DNA of 64,000 nucleotides from Betaproteobacteria bacterium Ga0077532 (GCA_001464895.1 LNEE01000036.1:1-64000); one strand, 5' to 3'. Numbered from the stretch's first letter, positions 8,633 through 18,616 are shown. Translations and numbers: made by a program. The notes: generated by a model not told the origin, from the sequence alone.

Positions 8633-10252
8633 ATGCCACGAATGACGGGCGGCCGCGCCATCGCGGAAGCGCTGAAGGTCGAGGGGATCGAGCACGTCTT
8701 CGGGATCGTCGGGACGCACAACTGCCCCCTCTTCGACGGCATCCACGCCGAGCCCTCGATCCAGGCCGTGACCGTACGACACGAACAGGGAGCCACGATG
8801 ATGGCCGCGGGCTACGCGCGCGCCTCCGGAAAGATCGCCGCGTGCTTCGTCGTGCCGGGTCCCGGCCTCACCAACGCGCTGACCGGCATGGGCATGGCGT
8901 ATTCGGAATCGACGCCCATGCTCGTGTTCGGCGGCCAGAACGCGCTGCCGCAGCTCGAACGCGAAGGCGGTCATTTCCACGAACTCACGAACTCGCTGGG
9001 CGTCGCCGCCTCGGTGAGCGGCTACGTGTCGCGCCTCGCGACGCCGGTGGATGCGCCGAAGGTCGTCCGCGAGGCGATGCGCGCCATGCGCTGCAAGCGG
9101 CCGCGGCCCGCCTACATCGAGGTGCCGCTCGACGTGCAGCTGGGCGAGGCCGAGGTGAACGTCACCCCGCGCGAGATGTTCAGCCGGCCCGCCGGGGACC
9201 CCGCCGCCATCGCGCTCGCCGCCACGGCGCTCCGCAGCGCGAAGCGGCCCTTCATCTACGCCGGCGGCGGCATCGAGAGCGCCGAAGCGACGGAGGCGCT
9301 GGTCCGCGTCGCGGAACGGCTGGGCGCGCCGGTCGTGACCAGCGTGTTCGGCCGCGGCGCGATCTCCGACCGGCATCCGCTCGCGCTGGGCGACGGCTGG
9401 GGAAGGCTCGATCTCTACGAAGACCTCCTCGCGCAGGCCGACCTCGTGCTCGTCGTCGGTACCCGCATCGACGTGGTGTCGGACGTCAACGTCGGCGCGC
9501 GCTTCCCCGCCCGCATCGTGCAGATCGACATCGACCCGCTGATGATCGGCCATCGCCGTCCGGCGGAAGTCGGCATCGTCGGCGACGCGCGGCTGGTGCT
9601 GGAGGCGATCGGCGACGAACTCTCCGGCGCCCCGGCCTGCTGGTTCGACGTCGCCGGTTTCCGCGCCCGCAAGCGCGAACGGATGGTCGAACGCGCCGGC
9701 CCCGTCCTGCCGATCATCGAGGACCTCCGCGCGGCACTCCCTGACGAGACCATCGTTGTCGACGACCTCACCGTGGTCGGCTACTGGATGCCGCTGCTCT
9801 TCGACACCTACCATCCGCGCACGCTGATCCACCCCGGCACGTACGGCACGCTCGGCTACGCACTGCCGGCGTCGATCGGTGCGAAGTTCGCGTGTCCCGA
9901 TCGGCCCGTCGTCTCGATCTCCGGCGATGGGGGCTTCATGTTCTCCGTGCAGGACCTCGCGACCGCGGTGCAGGCGAAGCAGGACCTCGTCGCGCTCGTC
10001 TTCAACGACCACGCGTACGGCTCGATCCGCGTATACCAGGACCGCATGTTCGGCGGGCGGCACATCGGCGACGATCTCGTGAACCCCGACTTCGTGAAAC
10101 TGGGCGAAGCCTTCGGCGCGAAGAGCGTCCGCGTGGAACCGAAGGACGTCGGCAGCGCAGTGCGCCGCGCCATCGATGCCGGTGGCGTGTGGCTGATCGA
10201 GGTGCCGTTCGCGCCGACGGGGCCGGCGACGATGGTGCCGTGGATGCCGTAG
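8633..10252 (+). CDS. ThDP-dependent enzyme, acetolactate synthase-like
   Basis: A 539-residue thiamine-diphosphate enzyme with all three domains: N-terminal PYR domain with catalytic Glu51 in RHEQGA, central FAD/regulatory-fold domain (about 190-320), and C-terminal PP domain with the ThDP/Mg motif GDGGFMFSVQDLATA...NDHAYGSI. A strong GGGGAGGAG Shine-Dalgarno fixes the start at 8633. The family includes acetolactate synthases, benzoylformate and oxalyl-CoA decarboxylases; no small regulatory subunit follows, so a biosynthetic IlvB role is unlikely. A 2-oxoacid decarboxylase or ligase role is inferred. Confidence 0.85.
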   Translation: MPRMTGGRAIAEALKVEGIEHVFGIVGTHNCPLFDGIHAEPSIQAVTVRHEQGATMMAAGYARASGKIAACFVVPGPGLTNALTGMGMAYSESTPMLVFGGQNALPQLEREGGHFHELTNSLGVAASVSGYVSRLATPVDAPKVVREAMRAMRCKRPRPAYIEVPLDVQLGEAEVNVTPREMFSRPAGDPAAIALAATALRSAKRPFIYAGGGIESAEATEALVRVAERLGAPVVTSVFGRGAISDRHPLALGDGWGRLDLYEDLLAQADLVLVVGTRIDVVSDVNVGARFPARIVQIDIDPLMIGHRRPAEVGIVGDARLVLEAIGDELSGAPACWFDVAGFRARKRERMVERAGPVLPIIEDLRAALPDETIVVDDLTVVGYWMPLLFDTYHPRTLIHPGTYGTLGYALPASIGAKFACPDRPVVSISGDGGFMFSVQDLATAVQAKQDLVALVFNDHAYGSIRVYQDRMFGGRHIGDDLVNPDFVKLGEAFGAKSVRVEPKDVGSAVRRAIDAGGVWLIEVPFAPTGPATMVPWMP

Positions 10253-10288
10253 ACGTCTCGCTTTCGCGGCGTAGGAGGTCGGTAAGAC

Positions 10289-10335
10289 CCGGAGGTGCAC
10301 ATTGCAGGAATGTCTGTCGCACACGGCACCTCCGG
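10289..10335 (+). other. Perfect 10-bp inverted repeat in the leader of a PEP-CTERM gene
   Basis: CCGGAGGTGC (10289-10298) and GCACCTCCGG (10326-10335) are exact complements separated by 27 nt, ending 13 bp before the ATG at 10349. The right arm overlaps the GGAG that would act as ribosome-binding site. There is no T-run, so it is not an obvious intrinsic terminator; a leader hairpin or protein site is possible. Confidence 0.55.
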
Positions 10336-10348
10336 AGACTTCCGCACC

Positions 10349-11074
10349 ATGACGTTCGCCAAACCCTGCCTGACCGCACTCTGCGCGCTCACCTTCACGG
10401 CGACCTCGCACGCAGCACTCGTCACCGACCGCGTGGAGTTCGCGCAGTACACCGACCCGACGCGCCACACCGGCCCAGTCACCACGCTCGTCTTCGATGA
10501 CATCCTGGGCACGCCGGCCTTCCCGCTCAACTTCTTCGGGACGCACCGTTCCGGCCCCAGACTCTTCGTCGGCGGTCTCTCGTTCTCGGGCGCCACGCCG
10601 GGGTTCACCGACGACGCCTACATCGCCGACAACGCCGCGAACACCGGCTACTACGACGTCGACGGCTCGTCGGCCTCGCTGATCTGCGGTCGGCAGACCT
10701 GCACCATCGCTCTGCCGGACAACGTGAACCTCTTCGGCGCCGACTATCGCCTCGACCGCCTCCGCGACGCCTCGCTGCCGCCCGCCGCCGAGACGCTGTC
10801 GGTGCTCTACCGCGACGGGACCCGTGATTCGTTCACGATCGCCGGCGACCGCACGCGCCGCTTCTTCGGCATCGTCGATCTCGATCGCGAGATCGAGCAG
10901 ATCGTCTTCACGAACACGGCGGCGCCGGCGGGATCGTTTCAGCCCTATCCGGTCTTCGACAACGTGGTGTTCGGTCGCGTCGCGCCGGTGCCGGAACCGG
11001 GATCGATCGCGCTGATGGCCGCGGGCGGCATGCTGCTCTGCCTTGTCGAGGCGCGACGCAGGCGCCACCGCTGA
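10349..11074 (+). CDS. PEP-CTERM sorting-domain protein
   Basis: A 241-residue secreted protein. It has a signal peptide ending near SHAA (residue 23), a beta-rich body with no recognised catalytic motif, and a C-terminal exosortase signal: VPEPGS, a hydrophobic segment (IALMAAGGMLLCLV) and a basic tail (EARRRRHR). Such proteins are cut and anchored or released by an exosortase (EpsH/XrtA family), usually in exopolysaccharide-producing bacteria. No exosortase gene is in this window. A second, unrelated PEP-CTERM protein is encoded at 60191-61210. Confidence 0.82.
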   Translation: MTFAKPCLTALCALTFTATSHAALVTDRVEFAQYTDPTRHTGPVTTLVFDDILGTPAFPLNFFGTHRSGPRLFVGGLSFSGATPGFTDDAYIADNAANTGYYDVDGSSASLICGRQTCTIALPDNVNLFGADYRLDRLRDASLPPAAETLSVLYRDGTRDSFTIAGDRTRRFFGIVDLDREIEQIVFTNTAAPAGSFQPYPVFDNVVFGRVAPVPEPGSIALMAAGGMLLCLVEARRRRHR

Positions 11075-11142
11075 CGGTGGGCGCGCGGGAGCACGCCGGC
11101 GTGGCATAGTCGTCAGGTCGCCTCACTCTCCAGCCGCTCGCC

Positions 11143-12681
11143 ATGTTCGATCTCAATGCCCTCATCGCCCATCAAGCGCGGTACCGTCCCGATGCGGAGG
11201 CCGTGGTCTGCGGCGAGGAGCGGCTCGACTGGCGCGGATTCCGGGAGCGCATGTGCCGCTCCGCGAACCTGTTGCGGGCGCATGGTGTGAGGCGCGGCGA
11301 TCGCGTCGCGCTGCTGCTGGACAACTGCCGGGAGTTGCTCGAGCTGATGTGGTCCGTGCCAGCCCTCGGCGCGGCAACGGTCCCGTTCAGCCCATTGCTC
11401 ATGCCGGCGGGACTGCGCACGTTGCTGACGGATTCCGGTGCGCGCTGGCTCGTCACCGAGAAGCGCCTGATGCCCGTGATCGATGCATTGCGCCTCGACG
11501 ATCCGGGGCTGATGGCGTCGATCGCGGTGTTCGTCGTGGACGGGGCGGTGCCCGCCACCATCGACTACGCCGTCGCAACAGCGGGTGCGTCGCCGACGAT
11601 CGACGACGTCGCCGTCGACGGCGACACGATGTTCAATCTCATCTACTCGAGCGGCACCACGGGCCTGCCGAAGGGCATCGCGCTCTCGCATCACGTGCGC
11701 GCGCTCTACGCGATGGCGTTCGCGGCCCAGTTCCGCATCACACCGGAATCGCGTCTTCTGCACGCGGGCGCGGTGATCTTCAACGGCGCCTTCGTGATGC
11801 TGATGCCGGCCTTCTACACGGGCGCTTCTTACACCTTGCATCGCCGGTTCGATCCCGTCGCCGTGATCGAGACCATCGCGCGCGAACGCATCACCCACAT
11901 GACGATGGTCCCGGCGCAGATCCTGGCGATCCTCGCATCGCCTGCCTTCGCGCCCGACAAGCTGGCGTCTCTCGAAGTGCTGCTCACCCTCGGGGCGCCG
12001 CTGATGGCGGAGCACAAGCTCCGGCTGAACGAAGTCCTGCCAGGCAGGTTCCACGAGTTGTACGGTCTCACCGAAGGCTTCTTCACGATCCTCGATCGCG
12101 TGGATGCCGTGCGGAAACTCGGGTCCGTCGGTGTGCCGCCGCCGTACACGCGACTCCGCATCGTGCGCGAGGACGGTTCCATCGCGGCGCCTGGCGAGAC
12201 GGGCGAGATCATCGGCCGCAGCCCGATGTTGATGACGGGCTATCACGGCCGCCCCGACCTCACGGCTCAGGCCGTGCGCGATGGCTGGTTGCACTCGGGC
12301 GACCTCGGTTATGTGGACGAGGACGGCTATCTGTTCCTGGTGGATCGCAAGAAGGACATGATCGACACGGGCGGCGTGAAGGTCTACCCGCGCGATATCG
12401 AGGAGATCGCGGCGCGGCATCCCGCCGTGCGCGAGGTCGCCGTGTTCGGCGTGCCGCACGAACGCTGGGGTGAGACCCCCGTGGCGGCGGTGATCCTGAA
12501 CGAACGGGATGCCATCACCGCCGCAGCGCTTCGCGAGTGGGTGAACGAGCGCGTCGAGGCGCGCTACCAACGGCTGGCCGACGTGGTGCTCATGGAAGAG
12601 TTCCCGCGGAGCGCGGCCGGGAAGACGCTGAAGCGCGAACTGCGCGCGCCGTTCTGGGCTGGTCGACAGTCGCAGATCTGA
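11143..12681 (+). CDS. AMP-dependent acyl-CoA synthetase/ligase
   Basis: A 512-residue ANL-superfamily enzyme that activates a carboxylic acid as acyl-adenylate, then CoA thioester. It shows the P-loop YSSGTTGLPKGIALS (near residue 167), the adenine-binding ELYGLTEGF, the hinge region SGDLGYVDEDGYLFLVDRKKDMI and the catalytic lysine in RSAAGKTLKREL near the C-terminus. Length and the SGDLGY and DRKKDMI motifs fit medium/long-chain or aryl acid ligases of the CaiC/FadD group. It stands alone. Substrate not determinable. Confidence 0.87.
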   Translation: MFDLNALIAHQARYRPDAEAVVCGEERLDWRGFRERMCRSANLLRAHGVRRGDRVALLLDNCRELLELMWSVPALGAATVPFSPLLMPAGLRTLLTDSGARWLVTEKRLMPVIDALRLDDPGLMASIAVFVVDGAVPATIDYAVATAGASPTIDDVAVDGDTMFNLIYSSGTTGLPKGIALSHHVRALYAMAFAAQFRITPESRLLHAGAVIFNGAFVMLMPAFYTGASYTLHRRFDPVAVIETIARERITHMTMVPAQILAILASPAFAPDKLASLEVLLTLGAPLMAEHKLRLNEVLPGRFHELYGLTEGFFTILDRVDAVRKLGSVGVPPPYTRLRIVREDGSIAAPGETGEIIGRSPMLMTGYHGRPDLTAQAVRDGWLHSGDLGYVDEDGYLFLVDRKKDMIDTGGVKVYPRDIEEIAARHPAVREVAVFGVPHERWGETPVAAVILNERDAITAAALREWVNERVEARYQRLADVVLMEEFPRSAAGKTLKRELRAPFWAGRQSQI

Positions 12682-13263
12682 AGACCCGCGTTCATTCGCC
12701 ACCAAATTGTCGGGAAAACTGCTCGCCAGTCCAGGATACAAAGGCCCTCTGATTGCGCATGGCGCGCACCTTAGCGATGCATCCGTTGCGCCTTCGATTG
12801 CCGACAGAAGGGGTCTTCACCTGTGAAAACCGACGCAACGAAAGCATCTCCGCTCGCGCTCCGGAACATTGCGTTCGGTGGACCGTGTCGCACGACTTCA
12901 GGGCGCGGGGAATGGATTCGGCCGATCCGAATTTACTGTTCGGCCAAGCCAGGGAACGTACCGCGATCCGCAGACTCCACTTTCCCCTCTGCCATGTCGG
13001 GAAAATGAGTCGCGCATCTGGCTCTCACTCTGCAGACCATCGGTCGATGGCGTTCGTGGCGGGAGACTTTCTCGCGCCGAACCAACCGTGCACCACACCA
13101 ACCGATGCGCGCAGACTGAAGACCCTTGTTGTTGGTTTGGTTCTGGACTTCGACTACCCTCGCACGCAGCTTCGACTGACCCATCGCCCGTCGATACTGT
13201 TTCCATGAAGCCGACTTACACCACACTCGCTCGATAGTGGCCGCACTTCCGGAACGCTCATAC
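12682..13263. other. Long intergenic gap, no gene recognised
   Basis: About 580 bp of lower GC than its neighbours. The heptamer-containing phrase CTGAAGACCC occurs at 12679 and again near 13113. Open frames here are short and lack family features or ribosome-binding sites. It may hold the promoter of the SulP/carbonic-anhydrase operon; nothing else could be supported. Confidence 0.4.
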
Positions 13264-14856
13264 ATGTCCCAGATAATTACTATTCCTTCGTTTCGCCACG
13301 CCTCCGCCGACATTCCCGCAGGTATCGTCGTTTTCCTCGTCGCACTTCCACTCTGCCTCGGCATTGCCCTGGCTTCCGGCGCGCCTCTGTTCTCCGGCGT
13401 CATAGCCGGCATCGTCGGCGGGATCGTGATCACGCTCTTCTCGGGGTCAGAGCTTTCGGTCTCGGGGCCGGCTGCGGGCCTCGCCTCGATCGTCGCCGCA
13501 GCGATCCTCAGCCTCGGTTCCTTTCCCGTTTTTCTCACTGCCGTGGCGATCGCGGGTGTCGTGCAGTTGCTGATAGCAGTGGCACGGGGCGGCTCCCTCG
13601 GGCACTTCATCCCGCACAGCGTCATCAAGGGCATGCTGGCCGCCATCGGCATCACGATCATCCTGAAGCAGGTACCCCACGCCGTCGGCTACGACCGGAC
13701 CTTCACCGATACGCAGACCGCGTTCGCGGGACGCGAATGGCTGACGATCTTCACCGACCCGATCACGGCGTTCGACAGCCAGATCCTGCAACCGGGTGCC
13801 ATTGCGATCTCGATCCTCTGTCTGGCGATCTTGATCCTCTGGGAAACCAAACCCATCAAGCAGCGGCGCTGGTCGGGCCTTCTGCCGGGCGCGTTGGTGG
13901 CGGTAGTGCTTGGGGCCGCGACGAACAAGTTCTTCGGGCACTTCCTCCCGAGCTGGCAACTCACCGCTGAGCGCGATCACCTGGTCGAGATCCCCATTCC
14001 GGAATCGCTCGGCGCCCTGTCCAGTCTGATCACATTCCCGGACCCGTCAGCGTTACTCAGAGCAGATGTATGGATCGTGGCGCTGACGATCGCCATCGTC
14101 GCCAGCATCGAGACGGTCCTTTCGGTGGAGGCAGTGGACAAGATGGACCCGCAGCGCCGGATCTCGGATGTGAACCGAGAACTGCGCGCCCAAGGGATCG
14201 GCAACATGACCTGCGGACTCCTCGGCGGGCTTCCCGTCACGGCGGTGATCGTCAGATCCTCTGCCAACGTCTATGCAGGAGGGCGCACGCGAACGTCGGC
14301 GCTCGTTCACGGCGTTCTGCTGCTCCTAGCAGTGCTTCTGATCCCGGTCGTGCTCAACACGATTCCGCTCGCCTGCCTCGCAGCGGTGCTGCTGGTCGTC
14401 GGCTACAAGCTTTCGTCGATCAAGCTGATCCGCTCGGTATGGAAGGAAGGAAGCACCCAGTTCCTGCCGTTCATCGTCACTTTGATCATCGTCGTTGCCA
14501 CCGACATCCTGGTGGGCGTGGGAATCGGACTGCTGGTCAGCGTCTTCTTCGTCATGAAGGCATACCACCGCTCTGCGATGACGCTCGTGAGCGACGGACC
14601 GCGGCACCTGCTCCGTTTCAACAAGGACATCTCCTTCGTCAACAAGTCATCGCTGAAGGACATCCTCCGGTCGATTCCCGACGACTCCACACTGATCGTG
14701 GATGGCATCAAGGCTCTCTACATCGATCACGACGCCTACGAGACGCTGAAGGACTTCGAGGTCTCGGCGAAACACCGAGGCATCACGATCGAATACCACC
14801 ACTATTTCGGGAAGGAGGGAACGCCCCGTGGACGACTATCGAAGGCTGCTGCTTAA
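13264..14856 (+). CDS. SulP-family anion transporter, probable bicarbonate transporter
   Basis: A 530-residue inner-membrane SulP (SLC26-like) permease. About a dozen hydrophobic segments (first [24 protein letters not shown]) are followed by a short cytoplasmic tail with STAS-like character ([22 protein letters not shown]). The SulP family carries sulfate, bicarbonate or dicarboxylates. The carbonic anhydrase gene overlaps its last 29 bp, which argues for bicarbonate/CO2 handling, as in other SulP-CA gene pairs. ATG 13264 is preferred; a GTG at 13237 would add nine residues. Confidence 0.85.
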   Translation: MSQIITIPSFRHASADIPAGIVVFLVALPLCLGIALASGAPLFSGVIAGIVGGIVITLFSGSELSVSGPAAGLASIVAAAILSLGSFPVFLTAVAIAGVVQLLIAVARGGSLGHFIPHSVIKGMLAAIGITIILKQVPHAVGYDRTFTDTQTAFAGREWLTIFTDPITAFDSQILQPGAIAISILCLAILILWETKPIKQRRWSGLLPGALVAVVLGAATNKFFGHFLPSWQLTAERDHLVEIPIPESLGALSSLITFPDPSALLRADVWIVALTIAIVASIETVLSVEAVDKMDPQRRISDVNRELRAQGIGNMTCGLLGGLPVTAVIVRSSANVYAGGRTRTSALVHGVLLLLAVLLIPVVLNTIPLACLAAVLLVVGYKLSSIKLIRSVWKEGSTQFLPFIVTLIIVVATDILVGVGIGLLVSVFFVMKAYHRSAMTLVSDGPRHLLRFNKDISFVNKSSLKDILRSIPDDSTLIVDGIKALYIDHDAYETLKDFEVSAKHRGITIEYHHYFGKEGTPRGRLSKAAA

Positions 14857-15463
14857 CAATCGGGCCTGGGTGAAGGACAAGCTGGACCTGCGCCCGGATT
14901 TCTTCGAAGCGACCGCGACGGAGCAACGGCCGGAGTACCTCTGGATCGGATGCTCGGACAGCCGCGTCCCGGCAGAAGAGGTCACCGGCACCCATCCCGG
15001 AGAGTTGTTCGTTCACCGCAACGTCGCCAACATGGTGGTGCACACCGACTTCAACATGCTTTCGGTGTTGCAGTACGCGGTGGAGATCCTGTGCGTGAAG
15101 CACATCATCGTGTGCGGACACTACGGCTGCGGTGGCGTCAAGACAGCGCTGTCCCGCCGCGACCTCGGGCTGATCAACAAGTGGCTGCGTCATATCAAGG
15201 ACGTCTACCGCTTCCACTCCGCAGAACTGGATGCAATCCCCGAGGGGCAACCGCGATTCGACCGATTGGTGGAGCTGAATGTCATCGAGCAGGTCCACCA
15301 CCTCGCCGACATCTCCTTCGTGCAACGGGCGTGGCGCAAGCATCAGCGGCCGATGCTCCACGGCTGGATCTACGACCTCCACACCGGACTGATCAAAGAC
15401 ATCGTCAAGATCGACCCGGGCGATCACCCCCACGACATCTACGAATACGAGTTCGAACCCTGA
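14828..15463 (+). CDS. can: Beta-class carbonic anhydrase
   Basis: A 211-residue beta-carbonic anhydrase, interconverting CO2 and bicarbonate. The zinc site is complete: Cys42-Ser-Asp44-Ser-Arg46 and His98...Cys101 in GHYGCGG. The start is a GTG inside the 3' end of the SulP gene, preceded by AAGGAGGG, so the two are translationally coupled. The likely job is to convert imported bicarbonate to CO2, or the reverse, for carboxylation and pH balance (inferred from the pairing). A strong palindromic terminator follows. Confidence 0.93.
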   Translation: MDDYRRLLLNNRAWVKDKLDLRPDFFEATATEQRPEYLWIGCSDSRVPAEEVTGTHPGELFVHRNVANMVVHTDFNMLSVLQYAVEILCVKHIIVCGHYGCGGVKTALSRRDLGLINKWLRHIKDVYRFHSAELDAIPEGQPRFDRLVELNVIEQVHHLADISFVQRAWRKHQRPMLHGWIYDLHTGLIKDIVKIDPGDHPHDIYEYEFEP

Positions 15464-15517
15464 CCGAAATCTGAGCGTTCGGGAACCCGCTTCTCTGCGA
15501 CGATACTGAGAACGATC

Positions 15518-15547
15518 GTGGGCTGGGCCGCAAACGGCCCAGCCCAC
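15518..15547. terminator. Bidirectional hairpin between convergent genes
   Basis: GTGGGCTGGGCC and GGCCCAGCCCAC form a perfect 12-bp stem with a 6-nt loop (GCAAAC), placed between the carbonic anhydrase stop (15463) and the convergent oxidoreductase stop (15554). No T-run follows. Confidence 0.65.
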
Positions 15548-15553
15548 GAAGCT

Positions 15554-16489
15554 TCAGGGTGTCCCGACGTGCAGGGCGATCTTTCCGCGGACGTGCCCCG
15601 TCTCGCTCAGTTCGTGGGCCTTCCGGATGTCGCGCAACGCGAACTCCGCACCGATCACCGGGCGCACCCTGCCCTCGTCCACCAGTGCCGCAAGGCGTTC
15701 GAGCACCGGTACATCGGGTCCGATGAAGATGAACGCGGCGCGAAGCTGCGGCCACGCGGTTACGGCTTCTGCAGGGTCGCTGACCATCGACACGAGCAAA
15801 CCACCGGGCGCCATCACGGCCCACGAGGCCTCCTGCGTCCCGCCACCCATCGTATCGAGCACGAGGTCGACATCGCGCACCGCGTCGCCCAGCGGCGTGG
15901 TGCGGTAGTCCACGAACTCGTCCGCCCCGAGGGATTCGACCAACGCGCGGTTCGCGCCGGAGGCCGTACCGATGACGTGCGCACCGTGCGCCTTCGCGAT
16001 CTGCACCGCCAACGAGCCGACGCCACCTGCGGCGGCGTGTACGAGCACCCGCTGACCAGGACTCACCTTGCCGACGTTGACCAGGCCCTCCCAGGCGGTG
16101 ATGCCCGCTAGCGGGAGAACGGCAGCGGCGATGTGCGACACCGTTCGCGGCTTGAACGCCACCTCGGATTCGCGCACCGCGATCCACTCGGCGTAGGTGC
16201 CGTGCCGGGTGATGTCCGGCCGCGAGTAGACGGCATCCCCCACCCGGAAGCGCGATACCTTCGCGCCGATCTCCTCGACAACGCCGGAGACGTCCCAACC
16301 GGGGATCATGGGCAATGCGTAGGGAATCATCTCCTTCAGATAGCCGCGACGGATCTTCCAGTCGACCGGGTTGACTGAGCTGCCGACCACCCGGATCAGG
16401 ACGTCGTCGGCCTCGCAGACCGGTCGGGGCGCCTCTTCGAAACGCAGGACGGATGCGTCACCGTACTCATGGATGCGGACCGCTTTCAT
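15554..16489 (-). CDS. NADP-dependent medium-chain oxidoreductase (quinone oxidoreductase-like, zinc-free)
   Basis: A 311-residue medium-chain dehydrogenase/reductase. The N-terminal GroES-like domain opens MKAVRIHEYG, with GSSVNPVDWKIRRG and GWDVSGVVEEIG. The Rossmann domain has VLVHAAAGGVGSLAVQIAKAHGA. The cysteines and histidines of zinc-dependent alcohol dehydrogenases are absent, placing it with zeta-crystallin-like quinone/enone reductases. Monocistronic, convergent with the carbonic anhydrase operon. Natural substrate unknown. Confidence 0.87.
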   Translation of the reverse strand: MKAVRIHEYGDASVLRFEEAPRPVCEADDVLIRVVGSSVNPVDWKIRRGYLKEMIPYALPMIPGWDVSGVVEEIGAKVSRFRVGDAVYSRPDITRHGTYAEWIAVRESEVAFKPRTVSHIAAAVLPLAGITAWEGLVNVGKVSPGQRVLVHAAAGGVGSLAVQIAKAHGAHVIGTASGANRALVESLGADEFVDYRTTPLGDAVRDVDLVLDTMGGGTQEASWAVMAPGGLLVSMVSDPAEAVTAWPQLRAAFIFIGPDVPVLERLAALVDEGRVRPVIGAEFALRDIRKAHELSETGHVRGKIALHVGTP

Positions 16490-16722
16490 GGGGAACCTCT
16501 TCCTGGGAATGAAGGCGGCCGGCCAGCCCGACTGCGCCTCGAAGCGGTCGAGTATGTGCCTCGGGCAAGCACGGAGTCAGTTCGCGACCGCACCAGCCGG
16601 ACAACGACGCCCAATCGTCGAACAGGCATTGCCCAAAGGACAAGCTGAGTAAGCGCATTGCCGTCCCGTCCGCACTCCAGATGGGCAGGCGGAAGAATGT
16701 GTGTCCGTAAGGGTGCAGCGCA

Positions 16723-16751
16723 TTGACGCATCCGTGTTGCTTTCGGATACT
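16723..16751 (+). promoter_or_regulatory. Candidate sigma-70 promoter of the amine dehydrogenase cluster
   Basis: TTGACG (16723-16728), a 17-nt spacer and GATACT (16746-16751) lie about 100 bp before the heavy-chain start. The rest of the 362-bp gap (16490-16851) shows no gene. Confidence 0.4.
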
Positions 16752-16851
16752 CTCGCCTGTCTACTGTTCCGCGTGACGTCATCAGCCGTGGGTGGGCCAT
16801 CGGCCCGACGCACCCCGGGGACGCAGCGGTCATACCATCGGGAGATCGTGC

Positions 16852-18030
16852 ATGGAACGAGCGTTTCTGTCAGTGGCGGTCGCGGCCCTCCTGGGCACCT
16901 TCGCAGCGGCATCCACCGCCTTCGCCGATGAGACGAAGGCGCTCCCGGATGACGCGAAGCTGATGGGCGAGCAGCACAGCATCGCCATCCTGTCGAAGCC
17001 GCATCCCAAGCGCGTCTACGTGCTGGAGCCGGTCTTCCCGCACATCGTCGCGAGCAAGGTCTGGATCATCGAAGGCGACAAGCAGGAACTCGTCGGCACC
17101 CTGAGCGGCGGCTACCTCTCCAATTTCGCCCTCGCACCCGACAACAGTCAGCTTTACCTCTTCGACACGTACTGGTCGAAGGGCACGCGCGGCACCCGTT
17201 CCGACTTCATCACGTTCTTCGATGGGCAGACGCTCGACATCAAGGCAGACGTCGACCTCCCCAAGGGCCGGTTCCTCGTGGTCCCTAAGAAGCAGAACGC
17301 CGACATCACCCCCGACGGGCGCTACCTCCTCTCGTACAACCTCGCGCCGTCCACTTCGGTGAGCGTCGTCGACACCACCGAGCGGAAGTACAAGGGCGAC
17401 CTCGAGATTCCCGGCTGCGGCCTGATCTTCCCGACAGCAGGCAACCGCCTCTCGACGGTGTGCTCCGACGGCACGCTGCTCACGGTGAAATGGGACGCCG
17501 CGCTGAAGACCACAACCCATCGCGACGGCCCGTTCTTCGACGCCGAGAATGATCCCGTCTTCGAGCACGCGGCCTTCGACAAGAAGAAGGGCCGCGTCCA
17601 CTGGGTCACGTACGACGGCAACATCATCTCGGCCGATCTCTCGAAGGACAAGCCGGTGATCGGCAAGCCCTGGTCGCTGCTCTCAGCGGAAGACAAGGCC
17701 GAGGGCTGGCGCCCGGGGGGCTGGCAGCTCATCACGATGCACCAGCCCACCAACCGCATCTTCGTGCTGATGCACAAGGGTCCGAAGTGGACGCACAAGC
17801 AGCCGGGTGACGAGGTCTGGGTCTTCGACGGCAACACCGGCAAGCGTCTCGACCGCATCCACCTGAAAGAGCACGCTACTTCCCTGGCGATCTCGCAGGA
17901 CGCCGAGCCCTATCTCTTCACGCAGACCGAGAAGCCCAGCCTCGTCACCTACAACGTGGCGGACGGCAAGGAAGTCGGCGAGATGGCTTTCGGGATCTCA
18001 CCGTTCCTGCTCTTCACCGCTGGCGACTGA
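16852..18030 (+). CDS. aauB: Quinoprotein amine dehydrogenase, heavy (beta-propeller) chain
   Basis: A 392-residue periplasmic protein with a signal peptide cleaved near residue 25 (AASTAFA|DE). It matches the MauB/AauB heavy chains of methylamine and aromatic amine dehydrogenases, a seven-bladed propeller that holds the TTQ-bearing light chain and shapes the substrate funnel. Repeated blade strands can be seen (VWIIEGDKQELVGTLSGGYLSNFALAPD, ...RYLLSYNLAPSTSVSVVD, ...GDEVWVFDGNTGKRLDRI). It leads the order heavy chain-E-D-light chain, as in aau and mau clusters. Whether methylamine or aromatic amines are the substrate is open; the operon layout (no mauF or mauG) is aau-like. Confidence 0.88.
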   Translation: MERAFLSVAVAALLGTFAAASTAFADETKALPDDAKLMGEQHSIAILSKPHPKRVYVLEPVFPHIVASKVWIIEGDKQELVGTLSGGYLSNFALAPDNSQLYLFDTYWSKGTRGTRSDFITFFDGQTLDIKADVDLPKGRFLVVPKKQNADITPDGRYLLSYNLAPSTSVSVVDTTERKYKGDLEIPGCGLIFPTAGNRLSTVCSDGTLLTVKWDAALKTTTHRDGPFFDAENDPVFEHAAFDKKKGRVHWVTYDGNIISADLSKDKPVIGKPWSLLSAEDKAEGWRPGGWQLITMHQPTNRIFVLMHKGPKWTHKQPGDEVWVFDGNTGKRLDRIHLKEHATSLAISQDAEPYLFTQTEKPSLVTYNVADGKEVGEMAFGISPFLLFTAGD

Positions 18031-18052
18031 TCGCCTCGCGCCGAAGGCCACT

Positions 18053-18616
18053 GTGGTCATGATCGATCCCGTACTCCAGTCGACTGCCGCCCTGACGCTC
18101 GCCCTCGTATTCGGCATCGCCGGCGTCGGCAAGCTGATGGCGTGGGCCGAACTGGAAGGTGTGATCCGCAACTACCGCATCGCCCCGGGGGCGCTCGCAC
18201 CGATGATCAGCCGCGTGCTCCCACCGGTCGAGATTCTCGTGGCGATTGCCGTGCTGATCCCCGCAACGCGGGCGCTGGGCGGACTCGTGGCGCTGACGTT
18301 GCTCGCGGTGTTCGCGCTGGCCATGGGGATCAATCTCGTACGCGGCCGGACGGACATCGACTGCGGGTGCTTCCGCTCCACGCTCCGCCAGAATCTTTCT
18401 TGGTGGCTGCTTCTGCGGAATGCGATCCTCGGCGTCTTCGCACTCGGGTGTCTCCTGGCGCCCGCAGAGCGGGACATCGGGTGGGCAGACAGTTTCGTGA
18501 TCGTGATGGCGTCGCTCGTTCTGCTGCTCTCCTACCTTTCCACCAGCTACGTCACGCTGCGCCGGCCGCCCACGTTCGAGGAGAACTACGAACGCACGGC
18601 ATCTCGCGCCAGCTGA
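18053..18616 (+). CDS. mauE: Methylamine utilization protein MauE
   Basis: A 187-residue inner-membrane protein with four or five hydrophobic segments, of the MauE/DoxX-like family. MauE acts with MauD in moving and folding the disulfide-rich light chain in the periplasm. A paired cysteine motif (DIDCGCF, near residue 103) in a loop could take part in thiol exchange. GTG 18053 or ATG 18059 may be the start. It sits 22 bp after the heavy-chain gene and 12 bp before mauD. Confidence 0.87.
   Translation: MVMIDPVLQSTAALTLALVFGIAGVGKLMAWAELEGVIRNYRIAPGALAPMISRVLPPVEILVAIAVLIPATRALGGLVALTLLAVFALAMGINLVRGRTDIDCGCFRSTLRQNLSWWLLLRNAILGVFALGCLLAPAERDIGWADSFVIVMASLVLLLSYLSTSYVTLRRPPTFEENYERTASRAS

Noticed and set aside
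8480..11107. 875-codon open frame on the minus strand
   Set aside because: It runs antisense through the ThDP-enzyme and PEP-CTERM genes; low-complexity composition and no domains. High GC produces such frames.
12753..13208. Possible small genes in the gap before the SulP gene
   Set aside because: Several short frames in different phases, no ribosome-binding site and no family resemblance.
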